Of a stretch of DNA of 38,836 nt, positions 23,133-31,414 are shown piece after piece (the first letter of the stretch is position 1; the number at the start of each line of letters is the position of its first letter). This DNA comes from Lachnospiraceae bacterium. Its GTDB lineage: Bacteria; Bacillota; Clostridia; Lachnospirales; Lachnospiraceae. The notes under the pieces were generated by a model. It was not told the DNA's origin, made no database searches, and was given only the letters and a program-made list of their open reading frames with translations. The position numbers were made by a program, and so were the translations under genes. Where the stretch lies: assembly GCA_017482485.1 (NCBI GenBank), contig JAFUMV010000072.1, positions 1 through 38,836 on the forward strand, written 5' to 3'.

Positions 23133-24680
23133 ATGACGAAGATATTATATGTCCCGCTGGATGACAGAGACTGCAATTATGAATTCCCCTATAGACTTTC
23201 TTTGATGACAGAAGATATGGAGCTTCTGCGGCCGCCTTATGAATGGATGGGCTTTTTAAAGCAGCCCGCAGATCAGGATAAGATATGGGAATGGCTGTTT
23301 AAAAATGCGCAGGAATGTGAGTATGCCATATTATCAGTTGACACACTGGTTTACGGCAATATTATCGGATCAAGAATCCATCATAACAGCATGGAGCGGT
23401 GTGCAGAGTATATGGAAGGATTCCGCAGGCTCAAGCTGGAAAATCCGAGGCTGCACATTCACGCGTTTAATCTGGCAGCCCGTGTGGCGGCATACAATGA
23501 CGCTCATGAGGATCCGGATTACTGGGAAGATTACGGGAGAGATATCTGGAAATATACCTGGCTGACGGATAAGAAAAACAGAGCCGGCATTACGGAGGAA
23601 GAGCAAAAAGAAGCCGTTTTGCTGAAAGAAAGGATACCGGAAAATATTTTGAAAGATTTTCTGGACAGAAGAGAGATCGATCGGTTTGTGAATCTGACTT
23701 CTGTGGATCTGGTAAAGGAAGGCGTATTCGACATTCTGACTGTTCCCAAGGATGACACGGCAGAATTTGGTTATGCGGCCATGGATCAGCTCGCAATAGC
23801 TCAAAAAGTGGAGCGGGAGAATGTGATGAGCCGGGTATACTGCTACCCGGGCGCAGATGAAGCGGGAAGCGTGCTGTTTTCAAGGGTATTTTGTCTGTGT
23901 CATGACTACCACCCGGCGATTTATGTGCGTTATTCTTCCCTGTCGGGCAGCAGCGTGGTTCCTCTGTTTGAGGACAGACCGTTGGGAGAAAGCATTAAAT
24001 GGCAGATCATTTCAGCCGGCGGCATCTGTACCGAAACACCTGTGGATTCCAATGCCATGCTGGCGGTGAATGCGCCGGGAAAACGTCAGATTCAGTGCGC
24101 TGATCAGAAAAACGGAAGGGATTTTGCTTCCGACAACTGCACTAATACCGAAGAAATGCTGCGTTATATTGAATATTACCGGGATGTTTATAATAAAGCG
24201 GTGGGAATTTCCGATGTCACCATGGCAAATGGCTGTGACAACGCATTTATGGCCCGTGCGCAGTCCCATCATATTTTTGACCGGATACAGGCTTTCGGCG
24301 GATGGAATACTGCCGAAAATACCAATGGTGTGGTAATCGCCATGCTGATCATCGCAAGCTACTATGATTGCTGGAAGCAAACCCCGGATCTGGGCAGAAA
24401 TGCGGATTCTTTTCTCGGAAGGGCTCTTATAGCGGACTGGCTGTGCCAGGCAAATGTGCTGAGAATGTTTCTGGATTCCTATGCGAAGCAGGAGAAGATA
24501 GACCCTTATTTCCTGAAGGAGAAGGAAGAAAAAACAAGACAGTTCTTCCTGGAAAAACTGTCGGAGTTAATAGAAGAAAAAATGGGCGGAACATTAAAGA
24601 ACCGCAGATTGATTTTGCAAAATATCCGTTTTAACTGGAACGGGGCATTTTACTTTGCGATAGATGCAAAGGTAGAGTAA
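23133..24680 (+). CDS. DUF4127 family protein
   Basis: The 515-residue soluble protein begins KILYVPLDDRDCNYEFP, the characteristic opening of DUF4127, and has an SVDTLVYGNIIGSR segment near 68-81 and DVTMANGCDNAF in the last third. There is no signal peptide or membrane span. The family is common in Firmicutes near sugar-use genes, but its activity is unknown to me; conserved Asp/Glu/His patches (DDRD, YNDAHED) suggest a metal-dependent or carbohydrate-binding enzyme. GGAGG lies at 23119-23123 before ATG 23133. It is 65 bases ahead of a GH78-like glycosidase, with no terminator between, so the two likely act on one glycan or its products. Confidence 0.8.
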   Translation: MTKILYVPLDDRDCNYEFPYRLSLMTEDMELLRPPYEWMGFLKQPADQDKIWEWLFKNAQECEYAILSVDTLVYGNIIGSRIHHNSMERCAEYMEGFRRLKLENPRLHIHAFNLAARVAAYNDAHEDPDYWEDYGRDIWKYTWLTDKKNRAGITEEEQKEAVLLKERIPENILKDFLDRREIDRFVNLTSVDLVKEGVFDILTVPKDDTAEFGYAAMDQLAIAQKVERENVMSRVYCYPGADEAGSVLFSRVFCLCHDYHPAIYVRYSSLSGSSVVPLFEDRPLGESIKWQIISAGGICTETPVDSNAMLAVNAPGKRQIQCADQKNGRDFASDNCTNTEEMLRYIEYYRDVYNKAVGISDVTMANGCDNAFMARAQSHHIFDRIQAFGGWNTAENTNGVVIAMLIIASYYDCWKQTPDLGRNADSFLGRALIADWLCQANVLRMFLDSYAKQEKIDPYFLKEKEEKTRQFFLEKLSELIEEKMGGTLKNRRLILQNIRFNWNGAFYFAIDAKVE

Positions 24681-24745
24681 AAAGATCAAAGCTTGTATAA
24701 GGAAAATCAGCAGTCATCAAATGCATAGGGAATGGAGGGGGTATA

Positions 24746-26887
24746 ATGCGTCCGGTTGAACAATGGATCTGGCTTCCGAAGGAAGCTTATCCCGAATATC
24801 AGACCAACTGTTTTAGTCTTGAGGTGCCGGGATCAAATGAGTTTAAGGAATACGCAGTCGTTGCGCTGACAGGAGAATATCATTTTTTAAAACCGATAGA
24901 ATCTGTTTCTTTGCGGTTCTCCGGGGATACCGCTTTTGCATTATACTGTAACAGCAAACATATTGCCAGTGGTCCGGCCACCGGAGGCGGAGATTTTTGT
25001 GAGCTGTATCGGGAGGAGGCATTGCCGCAATACTATGCCACAAAGCTGGAGCTTACACAGGAAGAACAACCGGAGTTTGCAGAAGGAGAAATAAGTTTTT
25101 ATGCCCAGGTACGGATGGCACCGGTCAGAATGTTTGATTATTCCAGGGGGCACGGAGGTTTTTTCCTGACTGCGCACATCCGTTTCACAGACGGAACAAA
25201 GAAAATGGTGTTTACGGACGAGAGCTGGAAAGCCCAGCGCCTGTCCGCTTATGTCGCTCCGAATCGTTTCGACAACAGTATTGCAAAGGAGCTGCCGGTT
25301 GCAGCAGAAAAAGTATTCAATATCTGGCACTGCGAGGATTCCCCGATCCCTTCCTGCGTGGAGTGGGAGCTTAAACCGCAGGGCAGCAGGCTTGTGATTC
25401 CGGCAGGAGAGAAAGCGACAGCGATCATGCCTTTTGATATGGTTTATGCCGGTTACCTCACAGCGACTGCCGTCACACAGAGCCGGCTGGATGTAAAGGT
25501 ATACTTTCGGGAGAGAGAGGAAGAGGGTACGCTGGAAGAGCTGACTTTTGTAAAAGATGGTTATTATCGAGGTCTTGGACTGCAGAGTGCAGGATGCTTT
25601 TATGTGGAAGCTCAAAATTCGGGAAATGAGGAGGCAGAAGTGTCCCTGGCACTGATTGTGACTCATTATCCGGTCGGGGAATGTGCAGTGACTAAAACCT
25701 CCGATGTAGAATTGAATCAGGTGCTTAAGGTTTGTATGCACACTGTAAAAATGTGCAGGCAGACCATTCATCTGGACAGCCCCCGCCACTGTGAGCCTCT
25801 GGCCTGTGCCGGCGATTATTATGTGCAGACCATGATGACAGCGATGACTTTCGGAGATTTGCGCCTGTCCTCTTTTGATATCCGCAGAATTGCGGAAATG
25901 CTGCGTTACCGTGACGGCAGAATGTTCCACTCCAATTATATGATGATCTGGGTGGAAATGCTCTGGGATGTATATCGTTTTACCGGCGAAAAAGAACTTC
26001 TGAACGATTGTGAGGATGCGCTGACAGTAGTGCTGGATAAATTTGCCACCTATCTGGGAGATAACGGAATTTTGGAAACTCCGCCTAACTTCATGTTTGT
26101 GGACTGGCTGTCCCCGGACGGCATTTCCCTGCATCGCCCTCCAAAGGCTCTGGGGCAGACCTGTCTGAATATGTTCTATTATGGTGCGCTTATGACATCA
26201 CAGAAAATTTATGAAACCCTGGAAGAGCCGGCAATGGCTGCAATGCGCAGGCGGCAGGCTGAGACGCTGCATGATGCAATTCTTGAAAATCTTTATGACA
26301 GCGAAAGAAAGCTCTTTTTTGAAGGACTCAATACGCCCACACCGGAAAAACTGGTATACTTTTACATGCCTCAGAACGTGGAAAAACGTTATTACCGCAA
26401 ACATGCCAACATCCTGGCTGCTTATTTTGGTTTCTTTGATAAAGAAACCTGCCGCGATCTGCTAAGCCGCATTATTGAGGATGATGAACTGGGACCGGTG
26501 CAGATTTATTTTGCCCATTTTCTTTTGGAAGCGGTCTACAGAAACGGTCTGTGTGAAGAATATACACGCCGGATTCTCGAGCAGTGGAAAGAGCCTGTCC
26601 GGGAATTTGCAAAGGGGCTGCCGGAAGGTTTCTATCTGCCGGATGAAACCTACACCTTCGATTACAGTCACGGTTGGGGAGGAGCTCCGGCATATGCGCT
26701 GCCGCTGGCACTGTCCGGTCTGGAAATTGTGGAGCCGGGATATAAAAAGATCCGATTACATCCCACTCTGCTTGGACTGGAGTATGCGGATGTTCAGATA
26801 CCGACACCTTTTGGAATGATTGAACTGAATCTGCGGGCTGGAAAAGAGCCGAAAGTCACGCTGCCTGAGGGCGTAACGTTAGTATAA
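24746..26887 (+). CDS. Family GH78-like glycosidase (alpha-L-rhamnosidase-type)
   Basis: The 713-residue protein has a beta-sandwich N-terminal half (1-320) with a GH78-type fold: a lectin-like jelly roll carrying HGGFFLTAHIRF near 136-147 and TDESWK near 157-162. The (alpha/alpha)6 barrel follows from about 325, starting with DSPRHCEPLACAGDYY at 344-359, the equivalent of the GH78 signature where acidic residues lie in the active site. FVDW (near 450) and YSHGWGGAPAY follow, and the C-terminal beta-domain ends PTPFGMIELNL. There is no signal peptide, so it probably acts in the cytoplasm on imported oligosaccharides. GGAGGGGG precedes ATG 24746. Rhamnose is the family default; the altered loop (CEPLACAGDY) makes the true substrate uncertain. 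Confidence 0.82.
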   Translation: MRPVEQWIWLPKEAYPEYQTNCFSLEVPGSNEFKEYAVVALTGEYHFLKPIESVSLRFSGDTAFALYCNSKHIASGPATGGGDFCELYREEALPQYYATKLELTQEEQPEFAEGEISFYAQVRMAPVRMFDYSRGHGGFFLTAHIRFTDGTKKMVFTDESWKAQRLSAYVAPNRFDNSIAKELPVAAEKVFNIWHCEDSPIPSCVEWELKPQGSRLVIPAGEKATAIMPFDMVYAGYLTATAVTQSRLDVKVYFREREEEGTLEELTFVKDGYYRGLGLQSAGCFYVEAQNSGNEEAEVSLALIVTHYPVGECAVTKTSDVELNQVLKVCMHTVKMCRQTIHLDSPRHCEPLACAGDYYVQTMMTAMTFGDLRLSSFDIRRIAEMLRYRDGRMFHSNYMMIWVEMLWDVYRFTGEKELLNDCEDALTVVLDKFATYLGDNGILETPPNFMFVDWLSPDGISLHRPPKALGQTCLNMFYYGALMTSQKIYETLEEPAMAAMRRRQAETLHDAILENLYDSERKLFFEGLNTPTPEKLVYFYMPQNVEKRYYRKHANILAAYFGFFDKETCRDLLSRIIEDDELGPVQIYFAHFLLEAVYRNGLCEEYTRRILEQWKEPVREFAKGLPEGFYLPDETYTFDYSHGWGGAPAYALPLALSGLEIVEPGYKKIRLHPTLLGLEYADVQIPTPFGMIELNLRAGKEPKVTLPEGVTLV

Positions 26888-26929
26888 ATGACAGGGAGGG
26901 CCACTGTGTTGCCATCTGTACACCGTAGC

Positions 26930-26954
26930 ATTCTCAGGAATATTTCCTGAGAAT
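26930..26954. terminator. Hairpin downstream of the glycosidase gene
   Basis: ATTCTCAGGAA and TTCCTGAGAAT form a perfect 11-bp stem with a TAT loop. It lies 43 bases past the glycosidase stop, but no T-run follows on the plus strand, so terminator strength is doubtful. Confidence 0.45.
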
Positions 26955-26964
26955 ATTCAATAAT

Positions 26965-27003
26965 AAAAAACCGCTAAAACCTTATAAAATAAGGCTTTAG
27001 CGG
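26965..27003 (-). terminator. Terminator of the tRNA-Pro transcript
   Basis: On the minus strand CCGCTAAAGCCTTAT pairs with ATAAGGTTTTAGCGG (one G:U-type wobble) and runs into six T. It starts three bases past the mature tRNA end. Confidence 0.85.
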
Positions 27004-27006
27004 AAG

Positions 27007-27080
27007 TCGAAGCGACGTGATTTGAACACGCGACCTCTGCGTCCCGAACGCAGCGCTCTACCAAACTGAGCCACGCTTCG
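27007..27080 (-). tRNA. tRNA-Pro (anticodon CGG)
   Basis: Read on the minus strand, the 74-base RNA has acceptor arms CGAAGCG and CGCTTCG, D-arm GCTC-AGTTTGGTA-GAGC, anticodon arm CTGCG-TTCGGGA-CGCAG with CGG at positions 34-36, and T-arm CGTG-GTTCAAATC-style loop. The discriminator is A and no CCA is encoded, so CCA is added later. CGG reads the CCG codon. A good promoter and terminator flank it, making a single-gene unit. Confidence 0.95.
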
Positions 27081-27091
27081 ATAGCTCTATT

Positions 27092-27120
27092 ATCTTACAC
27101 AATTTTGCTTAAAAAGTCAA
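27092..27120 (-). promoter_or_regulatory. Promoter of tRNA-Pro
   Basis: On the minus strand TTGACT (27115-27120) and TAAGAT (27092-27097) are 17 bases apart, ending 11 bases before the mature tRNA 5' end. Confidence 0.8.
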
Positions 27121-27364
27121 TGGTAAATTTAAAAAAAATTCGGCAAAAAATTCAGTGTATAGCCTTGATTTGGGATAATAATTCAGCTATGGTATATAAC
27201 CACGCCCTGCTTTCTATCTCTGGGCTGCAGTGTCTGAATGAGGTAAGAACAACAAAATTACTGGTGGCTGCCGGAGCAAATTACTATAAATCGTAGAAAT
27301 TAGCAGTAGCCATTTACTGTTCCTGACGTTATAATAGATAAAAACCCAAAAGTGAGTACAAAAG

Positions 27365-28018
27365 ATGAACTGGTTAAAAAACTATGTAAAAAAGCTGTCC
27401 CTGCGGGACTGGATTGTGAATGTGATTTTATATCTGATCGGAATTGCGATTATGCCTTTGGGAGTGGTGCTGACGGTGAATTCTCATCTGGGCGCTGGCG
27501 GCTATGACGCGCTGAACTTTGCGTTGGGGGATCTTTTGGGAATCAACACTTCCTATGCGATTTATATGACGGCTTTTATCGCAGTCATTCTTGCGGCTGT
27601 GATCAGAAAGAAGATGCTGCGTCTCACCACATTTATTTCCTCTTTTTTTCTGGGGATTTTTACGGATCTGTGGAAAATTGTGCTGGCAGGAGTGGAAGGA
27701 AAAGGATGTCTTGATTCTGTCTTGATTTTTGTGATTGGTATGGTGATAATTGCATTTGCAGTGGCGGCATATGTATTGTGTGTATTTCCTTCCAACCCCA
27801 CGGATGATCTTGTTTCGGCGATGAAAGAGCGCGGTGTGCGAATCGGTATTGCCAAGATCAGTCTGGATGTGGTGTGTGTTGTGCTTGCCTTTCTGATGGG
27901 CGGCGAAATCGGCGTAGGAACCATCGTGTGCACGTTGGGCCTGGGTCCTGTGGTGGATATTTTTTATGGTCTGCTGAAAAAAATGACAGACCGCATGGGC
28001 GTGAAGGTGGAATTCTGA
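27365..28018 (+). CDS. YczE/YitT-like integral membrane protein
   Basis: The 217-residue protein has about five to six membrane spans (near 15-37, 52-72, 78-98, 113-137, 160-177 and 183-205). The signatures are IGIAIMPLGVVLTVNSHLGAG split across residues 26-46 and PSNPTDDLV near 138-146, typical of the YczE/YyaS family, relatives of YitT. Transport of a small solute or a regulatory role has been proposed for such proteins, but no substrate is known. A TATAAT box lies at 27333-27338 without a good -35. No usual ribosome site is seen before ATG 27365, where AAAAG is present, so its expression may be low. A terminator follows at 28079. Confidence 0.78.
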   Translation: MNWLKNYVKKLSLRDWIVNVILYLIGIAIMPLGVVLTVNSHLGAGGYDALNFALGDLLGINTSYAIYMTAFIAVILAAVIRKKMLRLTTFISSFFLGIFTDLWKIVLAGVEGKGCLDSVLIFVIGMVIIAFAVAAYVLCVFPSNPTDDLVSAMKERGVRIGIAKISLDVVCVVLAFLMGGEIGVGTIVCTLGLGPVVDIFYGLLKKMTDRMGVKVEF

Positions 28019-28078
28019 TTCATCAAAAGTAAGAAATTTGCGCAGCAGGCTTTCCGGATAATAAAAGAGTTATAAAAT

Positions 28079-28137
28079 AAAAAGAACCGACAGCCGAATT
28101 TGAAAAAGAGATTACGGCTGACAGGTTCTTTTTTTAT
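28079..28137 (+). terminator. Terminator with a long loop
   Basis: AAAAAGAACC-GA-CAGCCG pairs with CGGCTG-AC-AGGTTCTTTTT, giving a two-part stem, and ends in seven T. The 18-base loop (about AATTTGAAAAAGAGATTA) is unusually large. It sits directly ahead of the ABC-transporter remnant. Confidence 0.8.
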
Positions 28138-28154
28138 ACGGCGTACCGGTTCAG

Positions 28155-28373
28155 CCATGGGCGTTTTGCGAGGAAAAAGACCGGCTTTTGGAGGAATATG
28201 CATTGTTGAAAATCAGAGAAGACGATCTGGAGGCAATTGATCCGGCGGCAGTGATTGCGAAGAAAAGCACCGGTTACGGTGCAGAGGTTCTGGTGCATAA
28301 AGACATGATACCGGATGGTTTTGTGACGGAAAAGGTGAGTGCTGAAAGTATCATGGTAGCGATGGCAAAGTAG
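28155..28373 (+). pseudogene. Remnant of an ABC transporter ATP-binding protein (C-terminal tail only)
   Basis: The reading frame is open from about 28134 to the TAG at 28371. From near 28170 it reads EEKDRLLEEYALLK then REDD, with PAAVIAKK and YGAEVLVHKD further on, which matches the C-terminal substrate-loop region of ABC-2-type exporter ATPases of Clostridia. The nucleotide-binding domain (Walker A, signature, Walker B) is entirely absent, and the terminator of the gene before abuts the break. It is therefore a 5'-deleted fragment. A nominal 61-codon frame from TTG 28188 could still be translated, but no function is expected. The matching truncated permease follows nine bases later. Confidence 0.7.
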
Positions 28374-28381
28374 GGAAAAGG

Positions 28382-28588
28382 ATGAAAGGACTTTTGCTCA
28401 AAGACTGGTATATGATTGTGAAATACGGGAGATTTTTTCTTCTGTTCTATATCATGTATGCGATGTTCAGCGTATATTCGGAGGATTCTGTATTTTTTAT
28501 CTTGATGAATGTGATTTTGAATAGTATGATTGTAAAAACGCTTATGGCATACGAGGAGCAGAGCAGATGGGACAGTTTTGCGGTAAAT
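28382..28588 (+). pseudogene. Remnant of an ABC-2 type permease (N-terminal part only)
   Basis: From ATG 28382, residues 1-69 look like the start of an ABC-2 transporter permease: MKGLLLKDWY, one span at 17-30, another at 36-53, and YEEQSRWDSFAVN, near 57-69, a motif common in these families. The homology then stops: the frame continues to 28732 with non-family residues and overlaps the next gene by 74 bases. Normal permeases of this type are about 200 residues or more. An internal deletion has removed the rest. Together with the ATPase fragment this is the scar of a two-gene exporter. Confidence 0.68.
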
Positions 28589-28658
28589 GATGCAGCTGGT
28601 GCTGTTTTCAGCCTGATATTGCGGGCTGCATACTATAAAAGATGGAAGGGAAAGTGTC

Positions 28659-29252
28659 ATGTCGGTAAATGGTTTAAATCAGGAAAAATTATCCGGCTCC
28701 TGGCTGGAAGAGATCGGAAGGCAGGTTTTTAGTGCAGCAGAAGAATTTTTTGAAGTATCCAAAATGAAGAAGGGACAGCTGGTGGTTGTGGGGTGTTCAT
28801 CCAGCGAAATCGCAAATTCCCGGATCGGCTCCTATTCCAGCAAAGAGATCGGAGAGGTTGTTTATCGGGCTCTGGCGACTGAATGTGAAAAGCGCGGCAT
28901 TTATCTGGCGGCGCAGTGCTGCGAGCACTTAAATCGAGCGTTGATCATTGAGGAAGAGGCAGCAGAGCGGTTTGGTTATGAGCCAATCAATGTGATTCCC
29001 CAGTTAAAAGCCGGCGGTTCCTTTGCAACGGCAGCCTGGGCAGGAATGAAATCTCCTGTTGCGGTGGAAAGAATTGCGGCAAACGGAGGAATAGATATCG
29101 GAGATACACTGATTGGCATGCACTTAAAGGCCGTGGCCGTTCCGGTGCGGATTCCCACCATGCAGATCGGCGGCGCCCATGTGGTGTGCGCGAGAGTGAG
29201 ACCGAAATTTGTGGGCGGCGGACGTGCTGTTTATGATGAAAAGTTGATGTGA
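28659..29252 (+). CDS. UPF0340 / YwlG-like protein (TIGR01440 family)
   Basis: The 197-residue soluble protein contains VVVGCSSSEIAN near 41-52, QCCEHLNRALIIE near 86-98, and LKAGGSFATAAW near 117-128, which together define the TIGR01440/UPF0340 family. It is widely conserved in Firmicutes, usually near glyA, upp or ribose-phosphate genes; function is unknown. The Cys-Ser-rich and GG loops suggest a nucleotide or phosphosugar binding site, which is inference. GGAAGGGAAA precedes ATG 28659. The gene is intact although its upstream neighbourhood was deleted, which may have removed its usual promoter. Confidence 0.88.
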   Translation: MSVNGLNQEKLSGSWLEEIGRQVFSAAEEFFEVSKMKKGQLVVVGCSSSEIANSRIGSYSSKEIGEVVYRALATECEKRGIYLAAQCCEHLNRALIIEEEAAERFGYEPINVIPQLKAGGSFATAAWAGMKSPVAVERIAANGGIDIGDTLIGMHLKAVAVPVRIPTMQIGGAHVVCARVRPKFVGGGRAVYDEKLM

Positions 29253-29279
29253 AGAGGTAGTGCCGGAAAGGAGAATCCC

Positions 29280-30152
29280 ATGAGTTACCCTGAAATTTCC
29301 CGTTTGAAATGCAATCCCAATCTGGAGGACCAGTTCCTGCTGCGGCAGAACGTGATCTATACCGACCGGGAGGGCGAACCTCAGAAGCTGACCCTGATTC
29401 TGCCCTGGAGCGTGGATGTGTCAAATCTGCCGGATGAAAAGCTTCCGCTTCTGGTTTTCGTGCAGGGCAGCGGATGGACTACACCAAATTTTGATTTTGA
29501 GATACCGCAGCTGGCTCAGTTTGCCCATGCAGGATATGTGGTTGCAACGGTGGGACACAGAGATCATTCGAAGGGAAATCCTTTCCCAGCCTACCTTCAG
29601 GATGTGAAATGTGCGATCCGGTATCTGCGCAAAAACGCGGAAAACTATCATCTGGATCCGGAGCGCGTGGTGATCTGGGGAACTTCCTCCGGCGGAAATA
29701 CCGCGCTTTTGGTCGCTTTGACCGCCGATGATCCCCGTTATGAGACGCCCGAATACGCTGGATTTTCAGACAAAGTCAACGCAGCGGTGAGCTGCTTTGG
29801 TCCCACGGATATGGAGGCGCTGGCAGAACCTTTAAAACACCTGCCGGAATACGCCATGATGGCGGTGTCCCTGAGCGGTTCTGCGGATCTGGCGACATGT
29901 GAAGCGGTATTAAAGGAAATGAGCCCCATCAACCATGTTGAGGAGGGAAAAGAATATCCCCCCATTCTGCTGCTCAACGGCACCGCTGATGAAACAGTGC
30001 GGGAGGATCAGCTGGTGAGCATGTATCACCGCCTTTTAGACTGCGGTGCAAAAGCCGAAGCTTATCTGGTAGAAGGTGCGGTGCATGAAGGAAACTTCTG
30101 GAGCAGAGAGGTTCGCGAGATCATTCTGGAGTTTTTGAAGAGAAATCAATAA
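29280..30152 (+). CDS. Alpha/beta hydrolase, esterase (BD-FAE/Axe-like)
   Basis: The 290-residue enzyme has the hydrolase fold: oxyanion strand VFVQGSGW near 60-67, nucleophile GTSSGG at about 138-143 (G-x-S-x-G with Ser140), Asp in NGTADETV near 237-244, and His in VHEGNFW near 265-271. This is the arrangement of BD-FAE-type carbohydrate acetyl- or feruloyl-esterases and short lipase-like enzymes. No signal peptide is visible, so it acts in the cytoplasm, perhaps removing acyl groups from imported sugars. AAAGGAG lies seven bases before ATG 29280. It follows the UPF0340 gene by 27 bases and may be cotranscribed. Confidence 0.82.
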   Translation: MSYPEISRLKCNPNLEDQFLLRQNVIYTDREGEPQKLTLILPWSVDVSNLPDEKLPLLVFVQGSGWTTPNFDFEIPQLAQFAHAGYVVATVGHRDHSKGNPFPAYLQDVKCAIRYLRKNAENYHLDPERVVIWGTSSGGNTALLVALTADDPRYETPEYAGFSDKVNAAVSCFGPTDMEALAEPLKHLPEYAMMAVSLSGSADLATCEAVLKEMSPINHVEEGKEYPPILLLNGTADETVREDQLVSMYHRLLDCGAKAEAYLVEGAVHEGNFWSREVREIILEFLKRNQ

Positions 30153-30244
30153 ATAAAGAAATATGATTGCTTCCCACAGCGGTTATTATAATGCATCATA
30201 AGAGCCTGGGACAGAAAGCTTTTTTTGTGTGCAACTATTTACTC

Positions 30245-30273
30245 TTGACGGTGGTGGAAGTATTATGTATGCT
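30245..30273 (+). promoter_or_regulatory. Promoter for the PHP phosphatase gene
   Basis: TTGACG (30245-30250) and TATGCT (30268-30273) are separated by 17 bases, giving a leader of about 75 bases before the start codon. The 200-base gap 30153-30355 otherwise holds no convincing gene. Confidence 0.6.
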
Positions 30274-30355
30274 TCCTTTTATCCATTTACTTGCAGCTCC
30301 TTTCAGCGGGAACACAGCTGTTTCCTGGGGACACTGCTTTTTAGGAGTATGTAAA

Positions 30356-31174
30356 ATGAGTTACTTGCAGAATCTGCACACCCACAGCACTTTTTGTGAC
30401 GGGAAAGATACGCCGGAAGAGATGATTCTTGCGGCGATGAAAAAAGGATTTGATTCCATTGGATTTTCGGGACATTCTTATACTTATTTCAGACCCGGAA
30501 AAAGCATGACGCCCGAAAAAACTGAGTGTTATAAAAAAGAAGTCCGCCGGCTGAAAGAAAAATACAGAGGACAGATCGATATTTTCTGTGGCATCGAGCT
30601 GGAGATGTATTCCCAAATTGATCTTGCCGGCTATGATTACGTGATCGGCGGGCTTCATAATCTGAAAATCGGTGATGAATATGTGGCGTTCGTCCGCCCC
30701 GCCGATACGGTCCGCAATGTGATCAATCAGCATTTTGGGGGAGATGGCATGAAATTTGCCAGAGCTTATTATGAGCAGATTGTGAAGCTTACGGAATGCA
30801 GCGCGATTGATATCGTCGGGCATTTTGATCAGGTGGCAACCCACGCCGATTCTGCCGGCCTGTTTGATACCGGTTCAGGGGAATATCAGAATTATGCATT
30901 GGAAGCGTTGGCGGCGGTGTCGGAAAAAATCCGGCTGTTTGAAGTCAATATCAAATCTCTTTCACAGGGGAGAAGCGCAATTCCACAGCCTGCCCCCTTT
31001 CTTTTAAAAGAGCTGAACAGGCGAGGATGCAAGGTACTGATCACCTGGGACTGCCATGATTCAAGATTTCTGGGAGTTGGCCTGAAACAGACGAAAGATT
31101 TGCTCATGGTCTGTGGATTTCGGGAAAGCTATGTGCTGACCCTAGAGGGCTATCGAGGGATAAAACTTGATTGA
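30356..31174 (+). CDS. PHP-domain phosphatase, histidinol-phosphatase-like
   Basis: The 272-residue enzyme begins MSYLQNLHTHSTFCDG: His8, His10 and Asp15 are the PHP metal-binding motif. Later, IELEMYSQ, IVGHFD and TWDCHDSRFLG supply the remaining His/Asp/Glu metal ligands. HisJ/HisK-type PHP enzymes remove phosphate from histidinol phosphate in the penultimate step of histidine synthesis, and no other his genes are near, so a general phosphoesterase role is possible. ATG 30356 is chosen: AGGAG lies eight bases upstream and the motif begins at residue 8. A longer in-frame version from TTG 30167 would add a hydrophobic 63-residue leader without family support. Confidence 0.85.
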   Translation: MSYLQNLHTHSTFCDGKDTPEEMILAAMKKGFDSIGFSGHSYTYFRPGKSMTPEKTECYKKEVRRLKEKYRGQIDIFCGIELEMYSQIDLAGYDYVIGGLHNLKIGDEYVAFVRPADTVRNVINQHFGGDGMKFARAYYEQIVKLTECSAIDIVGHFDQVATHADSAGLFDTGSGEYQNYALEALAAVSEKIRLFEVNIKSLSQGRSAIPQPAPFLLKELNRRGCKVLITWDCHDSRFLGVGLKQTKDLLMVCGFRESYVLTLEGYRGIKLD

Positions 31175-31329
31175 AGCTCCCTCGTGGAGCGCAGAAAGTC
31201 AAGAAGCGGAGCGCCCAGGATTTGAAAGTCCCGGCTGTTTTTCCAGGGTGTATAAATACGAAACCGGAATCAATCCGTCCGCATATAAAAATTTGAGCCA
31301 AAAGTGCAGATAATGTAGCCATTTGCGTA

Positions 31330-31358
31330 TGGACTACCACATTTCTTTCTATTATATT
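31330..31358 (+). promoter_or_regulatory. Promoter for the Gfo/Idh/MocA gene
   Basis: TGGACT (31330-31335) and TATATT (31353-31358) are 17 bases apart and lie about 57 bases before the start codon. Confidence 0.55.
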
Positions 31359-31414
31359 GTAAGAGAAACAGGATAACCGTCCTTCTAATGAAGCAAATGT
31401 AAAAAGGAGTCATT

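Noticed and set aside
24941-26134. Long antisense frame (397 codons) opposite the GH78-like gene
   Set aside because: The opposite strand carries a well supported enzyme across the whole stretch; the antisense product is His/Cys-rich without motifs, as expected for a shadow frame.
27105-27296. 63-residue plus-strand frame between tRNA-Pro and the YczE-like gene
   Set aside because: It has no ribosome site, begins within the tRNA promoter region, and its residues resemble no family; the gap reads as non-coding DNA.
30167-30355. Upstream extension of the PHP phosphatase (63 extra residues, hydrophobic)
   Set aside because: The extension starts with TTG without a ribosome site, runs across a good promoter, and PHP proteins begin just before the HTHS motif. 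ATG 30356 with AGGAG fits.
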